Source of the DNA: an uncultured Ruminococcus sp.
Lineage (GTDB): Bacteria > Bacillota > Clostridia > Oscillospirales > Acutalibacteraceae
DNA length: 9,409 nt
Assembly (NCBI GenBank): GCA_902773045.1
Contig: CACYDE010000070.1
Span: forward strand, 1-9,409
Direction of reading: 5' to 3'
Position numbers and translations under genes: made by a program. The notes beneath the pieces are model-generated. The model was not told the origin of the DNA and ran no database searches. It saw nothing but the letters and a program-made list of their open reading frames with translations. Within the stretch, counting starts at the first letter, position 1, and each line of letters begins with the position of its first letter. Positions 6,998 through 9,409 of the stretch are shown piece after piece.

Positions 6998-8520
6998 GAA
7001 AAACAAAAAGATTAATTGCTTGCTTACTGTTGATGGTTGTATGTATATCTTTCTCGATGCAAAGTATTCATGCAAACGCAGAAGTGGATGACGCTTCGGT
7101 GAATCTGAAAATTATTTATAAATACGATCAGACGGCGATCAGTGGAGCGGAATTTGATATATACCGTGTTGCGGATATAGATCAAGGCTGTAATTTCACT
7201 CTTGTTGATGAATTCAAAAACTATCCCGTGGACGTTAATCTCAGCAGTTCCGACTATTCGGCTCTTGCGAAAACATTGTACGGATATGTATTGCTGGATG
7301 ATCTTGATCCAACCGATTCCGGAAAAACAAATTCCGACGGCGTGGTGAAGTTTTCGACTTTTCTTCATCCTCTCAAGCAGGGCTTATATTTGGTGGTTCC
7401 TCACAGACTTGTGACGGCGGATTATATTTATTCCGCAGAACCTTATATGGTTTCTCTGCCTAATTTTAACAGCGAAACAAATGAATTTGAATATTCCGTA
7501 GTTTCCCTTCCGAAATGTAAAAGAACGGTCATAGTTCACGAATCGGACACCGATTCGTCGGAAAATGATACGGAATCCGAAAACAGCGAAACTCCGTCAA
7601 CAAACTCGGACAACACTCCGAGCGATACATCGGGATCACATACTATTGTCACAGATACCGATACTGTTTATGGCGACAGCGAGGAAACTGTCACAACAGA
7701 TACAACGGAGACTAACACCGATAAGATCACAACCGATACAACGGATACAAACACCGAAAAAATCACAACGGATACAAACACCGACAAGATCACAACGGAT
7801 ACAACGGATACAAACACCGACAAGATCACAACGGATACAAACACCGACAAGATCACAACAGATACAACGGATACAAATACCGACAAGATCACAACAGATA
7901 CAACCGATACAACGGATACAAATACCGATAAGATCACTACGGATACGACGGATACCGAAACCGATACGATCGACACAAATTCGGACGTTTCAGAAAGTGA
8001 CAGCGATTCTTCGGACAGCGAGACAACAATGACGGATACCGATGGAAGCATAAAGGATGAATTTATTTCCATAAGTGTTTTGAAACAATGGGACGATGAG
8101 GGTTACGAAGATAAAAGAGCAGAGTCCGTTGAGGTATACTTGCTTAAAGACGGCGAAGTGTATGATACGGTAATACTCTCAGAGGAAAATAATTGGTATT
8201 ATAAGTGGGAAAATCTTGATAAGTACAGTGAATGGCTTGTTGTTGAAAAACCTGTAGACGGATATACGGTTCTCGTACACGATAAAGATACGGCATTTGT
8301 TATTGTCAACACATATTCGGACAAGACCGTGAAAGAGACAGATGTCGACACTAACAGCGATAACAGCGATACACCGAACAAATCTTCCGACAGTGACAGT
8401 TCGAAGCCGTCACTTCCTCAGACAGGAACTCTGTGGTGGTGTGTTCCGATCTTGCTTGCACTTGGATTTGTTTTGTATCTTGTGGGTCATTCGCTTCGCA
8501 GGGAAGATTATGAAAAGTAA
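6994..8520 (+). CDS. Minor / probable basal pilin with TDTN-repeat linker, CnaB domain and LPQTG
   Basis: The protein has 508 residues from the ATG at 6994. The signal peptide has a basic start, a hydrophobic core and an Ala-Asn-Ala cleavage site (27-29). The N-terminal domain (about 30-165), with ISGAEFDIYRVAD, QGLYLVV and YMVSLP, resembles the prealbumin-like first domain of clostridial minor pilins. The Glu usual in such domains is replaced in GLYLVVPHR, so an isopeptide bond there is doubtful. A Ser/Thr/Asp-rich linker (about 180-355) holds seven NT[D/E]KITTDT repeats. A CnaB domain (about 358-442) shows K364 (VLKQWDD), E418 (VVEKPVDGY) and N439 (VNTY), a full set of candidate bond residues. 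After a short Asp/Ser linker come LPQTG (474-478), a hydrophobic segment and a basic tail. The start overlaps the sortase stop and the end overlaps the next sortase. The basal role is inferred from gene order and from the long wall-spanning-type linker. Confidence 0.9.
   Translation: MRKTKRLIACLLLMVVCISFSMQSIHANAEVDDASVNLKIIYKYDQTAISGAEFDIYRVADIDQGCNFTLVDEFKNYPVDVNLSSSDYSALAKTLYGYVLLDDLDPTDSGKTNSDGVVKFSTFLHPLKQGLYLVVPHRLVTADYIYSAEPYMVSLPNFNSETNEFEYSVVSLPKCKRTVIVHESDTDSSENDTESENSETPSTNSDNTPSDTSGSHTIVTDTDTVYGDSEETVTTDTTETNTDKITTDTTDTNTEKITTDTNTDKITTDTTDTNTDKITTDTNTDKITTDTTDTNTDKITTDTTDTTDTNTDKITTDTTDTETDTIDTNSDVSESDSDSSDSETTMTDTDGSIKDEFISISVLKQWDDEGYEDKRAESVEVYLLKDGEVYDTVILSEENNWYYKWENLDKYSEWLVVEKPVDGYTVLVHDKDTAFVIVNTYSDKTVKETDVDTNSDNSDTPNKSSDSDSSKPSLPQTGTLWWCVPILLALGFVLYLVGHSLRREDYEK
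7714..7947 (+). repeat. Seven in-frame 27-base coding repeats in the minor-pilin linker
   Basis: Units encoding NT[D/E]KITTDT start at 7714, 7750, 7777, 7813, 7840, 7876 and 7921. TDT or TDTTDT spacers give starts 36, 27, 36, 27, 36 and 45 bases apart. All steps are multiples of nine, so gain or loss of units keeps the frame. Bases 7777-7839 and 7840-7902 form a 63-base tandem pair differing at three third-codon positions, all silent. The encoded segment (residues 241-318) is hydrophilic and probably extended. Confidence 0.95.
8413..8427 (+). other. LPQTG cell-wall sorting motif of the minor pilin
   Basis: The codons read LPQTG, followed by a hydrophobic segment rich in Leu and Val and the tail RREDYEK. 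This is a canonical LPxTG signal, differing from the LPETG and MPSTG of the other two surface proteins. Confidence 0.95.
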
Positions 8521-9187
8521 ATTTTTTAATTTCATTTCAAGTATTTTGATGACAATGGGAGTGCTGTTGATATTTTCAGCACTCGCATTGTCTGTTTTCA
8601 ATATTTACGATGAGCGAAGGGCTTCCGAATCTATCATTGAACTTCGTGATGAGCTGCTGCCGCAGATTCCGAATTACTCGAAAACAATTGTTATTCCAAA
8701 CCCTGAGAATCAAAAAAATAACGAAAAAAAAGATAACGATAAAGAAGATAACGATAAAGAAGATAATGATCTGCATGATCTCGATCCGGAAGCGCCTCTT
8801 CCGAAGGTCGAACTGAATTATTTCGATTGTATAGGTATTATCAGGATACCGGCATTTTCATCGGAACTCCCTGTGATATCGGATTGGAGCTATTATAATC
8901 TTAACTTTGCTCCGTGTCGTTTCGGAGGTTCGCCGTATTCCGGGAATTTTATTATCTGCGCTCACAATTACAGCGATCATTTCGGACATATACAAGAGCT
9001 TTCGGAAGGAGACGATATAATTTTTACCGATGTTGAAGGGAATAATTTTTTTTATAAGGTAGATTATGTCGATATTCTTCAGCCAACGGAAATTGAAGAG
9101 ATGACTTCGGAGGATTATGACCTGACTCTTTTTACCTGTACTTTCACCGGTCAGGCAAGGGTTACGGTGAGGTGCAGCAGAATATGA
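8510..9187 (+). CDS. Second sortase, class D-like, probable pilus anchoring enzyme
   Basis: The ATG at 8510 is chosen because AGGGAA (8500-8505) precedes it and the protein then opens with a basic N-terminus and a membrane segment (about 8-30). An open frame extends upstream only inside the minor-pilin gene. The 225-residue protein overlaps that gene by 11 bases. After the anchor comes a very acidic/basic linker (about 65-90, DNDKE repeats) and then a sortase domain: IGIIRIPAFSSELPV, SGNFIICAHNYSDHFG with catalytic H152, and LTLFTCTFTGQARVTVRC with catalytic C210. R217 is the best candidate for the catalytic Arg, with R221 possible. It has no C-terminal membrane segment, unlike the class C enzyme, and ends four residues after R221. 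The TLFTC and AHNYxxHFG motifs fit class D-like clostridial sortases. Its place after the LPQTG pilin suggests that it attaches this pilin to peptidoglycan (inference). It could instead be a second polymerase. Confidence 0.88.
   Translation: MKSKFFNFISSILMTMGVLLIFSALALSVFNIYDERRASESIIELRDELLPQIPNYSKTIVIPNPENQKNNEKKDNDKEDNDKEDNDLHDLDPEAPLPKVELNYFDCIGIIRIPAFSSELPVISDWSYYNLNFAPCRFGGSPYSGNFIICAHNYSDHFGHIQELSEGDDIIFTDVEGNNFFYKVDYVDILQPTEIEEMTSEDYDLTLFTCTFTGQARVTVRCSRI
8732..8770 (+). repeat. 15-base tandem repeat in the linker of the second sortase
   Basis: GATAACGATAAAGAA occurs twice without a gap (8732-8746, 8747-8761), followed by a partial third copy (8762-8770, one base changed). It encodes DNDKE-DNDKE-DND at residues 75-87, between the membrane anchor and the catalytic domain. 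Directly upstream are runs of seven A (8712-8718) and eight A (8724-8731). Confidence 0.92.
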
Positions 9188-9322
9188 TTTTATTATTGCC
9201 TAAACTTACAACATATTAAAAACGAATCTATCTTAATAAATTCACTGTTTATAACTCTAAATATACAGTTTGAATAGCGATATAAAGAAGTATCCGCAGT
9301 ATTCTTTATTGTCATAATTTCG
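9188..9322. other. AT-rich non-coding stretch after the pilus operon
   Basis: No credible gene is seen. The stretch holds weak AT-rich inverted repeats: ACTGT (9244-9248) with ACAGT (9265-9269), and ATAAAGAA (9282-9289) with TTCTTTAT (9302-9309). Neither is followed by a convincing T-run, so neither is called a terminator. Confidence 0.5.
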
Positions 9323-9345
9323 AGGGGCTGTGAAAAAAAGCCCTT
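9323..9345 (+). terminator. Possible terminator hairpin of the pilus operon
   Basis: AGGGGCT (9323-9329) pairs with AGCCCTT (9339-9345), including one G-U pair, around a nine-base A-rich loop. Only two T follow on the + strand, and these are used in the stem, so it is weak by the usual rule. It is nevertheless the most GC-rich hairpin after the last gene. Read on the other strand, a T7 run lies in the loop. Confidence 0.35.
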
Positions 9346-9353
9346 AAAACAAA

Positions 9354-9387
9354 GACACATAACCGAAATGATAGACGGTTATGTGTC
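9354..9387. repeat. Perfect 12-base inverted repeat (operator or terminator stem)
   Basis: GACACATAACCG (9354-9365) and CGGTTATGTGTC (9376-9387) are perfect inverted copies separated by 10 bases, giving 22 bases from arm start to arm start, about two helical turns. On the + strand it is followed by AATTGTAG, which is not a terminator tail. On the - strand it is followed by TTTGTTTT, so it could terminate a leftward transcript entering from beyond the window. The right arm lies between the -35 and -10 of the possible promoter at 9372-9401, so it may instead be an operator. Confidence 0.7.
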
Positions 9388-9401
9388 AATTGTAGTATAA
9401 T
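9372..9401 (+). promoter_or_regulatory. Possible outward promoter for the next gene
   Basis: A perfect TATAAT (9396-9401) follows TAGACG (9372-9377, four of six matches to TTGACA) with an 18-base spacer. AT-rich DNA often gives chance -10 matches, and the target gene is outside the window. Confidence 0.35.
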
Positions 9402-9409
9402 AAATTTGA

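Noticed and set aside
7538..7558. 8-bp inverted repeat around GACAC inside the minor-pilin gene
   Set aside because: It arises from the repeated Glu-Ser-Asp/Thr-Asp-Ser codons of the linker and has no regulatory context.
7714..7947. CRISPR array
   Set aside because: The repeats are coding, spaced in multiples of nine bases, and the spacers are 0-18 bases of the same TDT motif. No unique spacers are present.
7565..8072. Open frames on both strands across the minor-pilin repeat (Arg/Gln-rich on +, Val/Ser-rich on -)
   Set aside because: They exist only because a short stop-free unit is repeated in every frame. The product is pure low-complexity shadow of the NTDKITTDT repeat.
8342..8509. N-terminal extension of the second sortase
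   Set aside because: The frame is open upstream, but this part overlaps the minor-pilin CnaB end and sorting signal. The Met at 8510 has a ribosome binding site and leads directly into the membrane anchor.
1..9409. Mobile element, tRNA or rRNA genes
   Set aside because: No transposase or integrase, no element ends with target duplications, and no tRNA or rRNA fold was recognised in either strand.

Overview
The window is a sortase-assembled pilus (fimbrial) operon of a Gram-positive bacterium, all on the + strand, with no break larger than about 90 bases between genes up to 9187. Moderate-to-low GC, Firmicute-style ribosome binding sites, LPxTG-type wall-sorting signals and Thr/Asp/Asn/Ser-rich linkers suggest a gut Clostridia, perhaps Ruminococcus-like. 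The lineage is inferred from style only; the sequence holds no rRNA or other marker gene.

Layout: (1) 1-4376, the 3' part of a very large wall-anchored adhesin or tip pilin whose start lies upstream of the window, ending in LPETG. (2) 4425-6053, the probable backbone (major) pilin, with a signal peptide, a fimbrial D2-type isopeptide domain, a SpaA-like domain and the sorting motif MPSTG. (3) 6143-6997, a class C pilin-polymerising sortase with two membrane segments. (4) 6994-8520, a minor or basal pilin with an N-terminal pilin domain, a repetitive NTDKITTDT linker, a CnaB domain and LPQTG. (5) 8510-9187, a second, different sortase (class D-like, N-terminal anchor only). (6) 9188-9409, non-coding, with hairpins, a 12-base inverted repeat and a possible outward promoter for the next gene.

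Likely working model: the class C sortase joins backbone subunits through a lysine and caps them with the large adhesin. The LPQTG minor pilin then probably ends up at the base, and the second sortase could attach it to peptidoglycan. Genes 3, 4 and 5 overlap (ATGA at 6994-6997; 11 bases at 8510-8520), so their translation is probably coupled. Genes 1/2 and 2/3 are separated by short gaps that each hold a hairpin just before the ribosome binding site. Those hairpins lack a U-tract and look more like stability or stoichiometry elements than full terminators.

The pilus type itself is known. The points most worth a second look are the four-module adhesin with a Tyr/Asn/Ser-rich insert, the nested 63-base tandem duplication in the minor-pilin linker, the non-canonical pilin-lysine region and MPSTG signal of the backbone, the strong hairpin at 6083-6121, the homopolymer tracts in the backbone pilin and second sortase, and the 12-base inverted repeat set around a possible promoter at the right edge.
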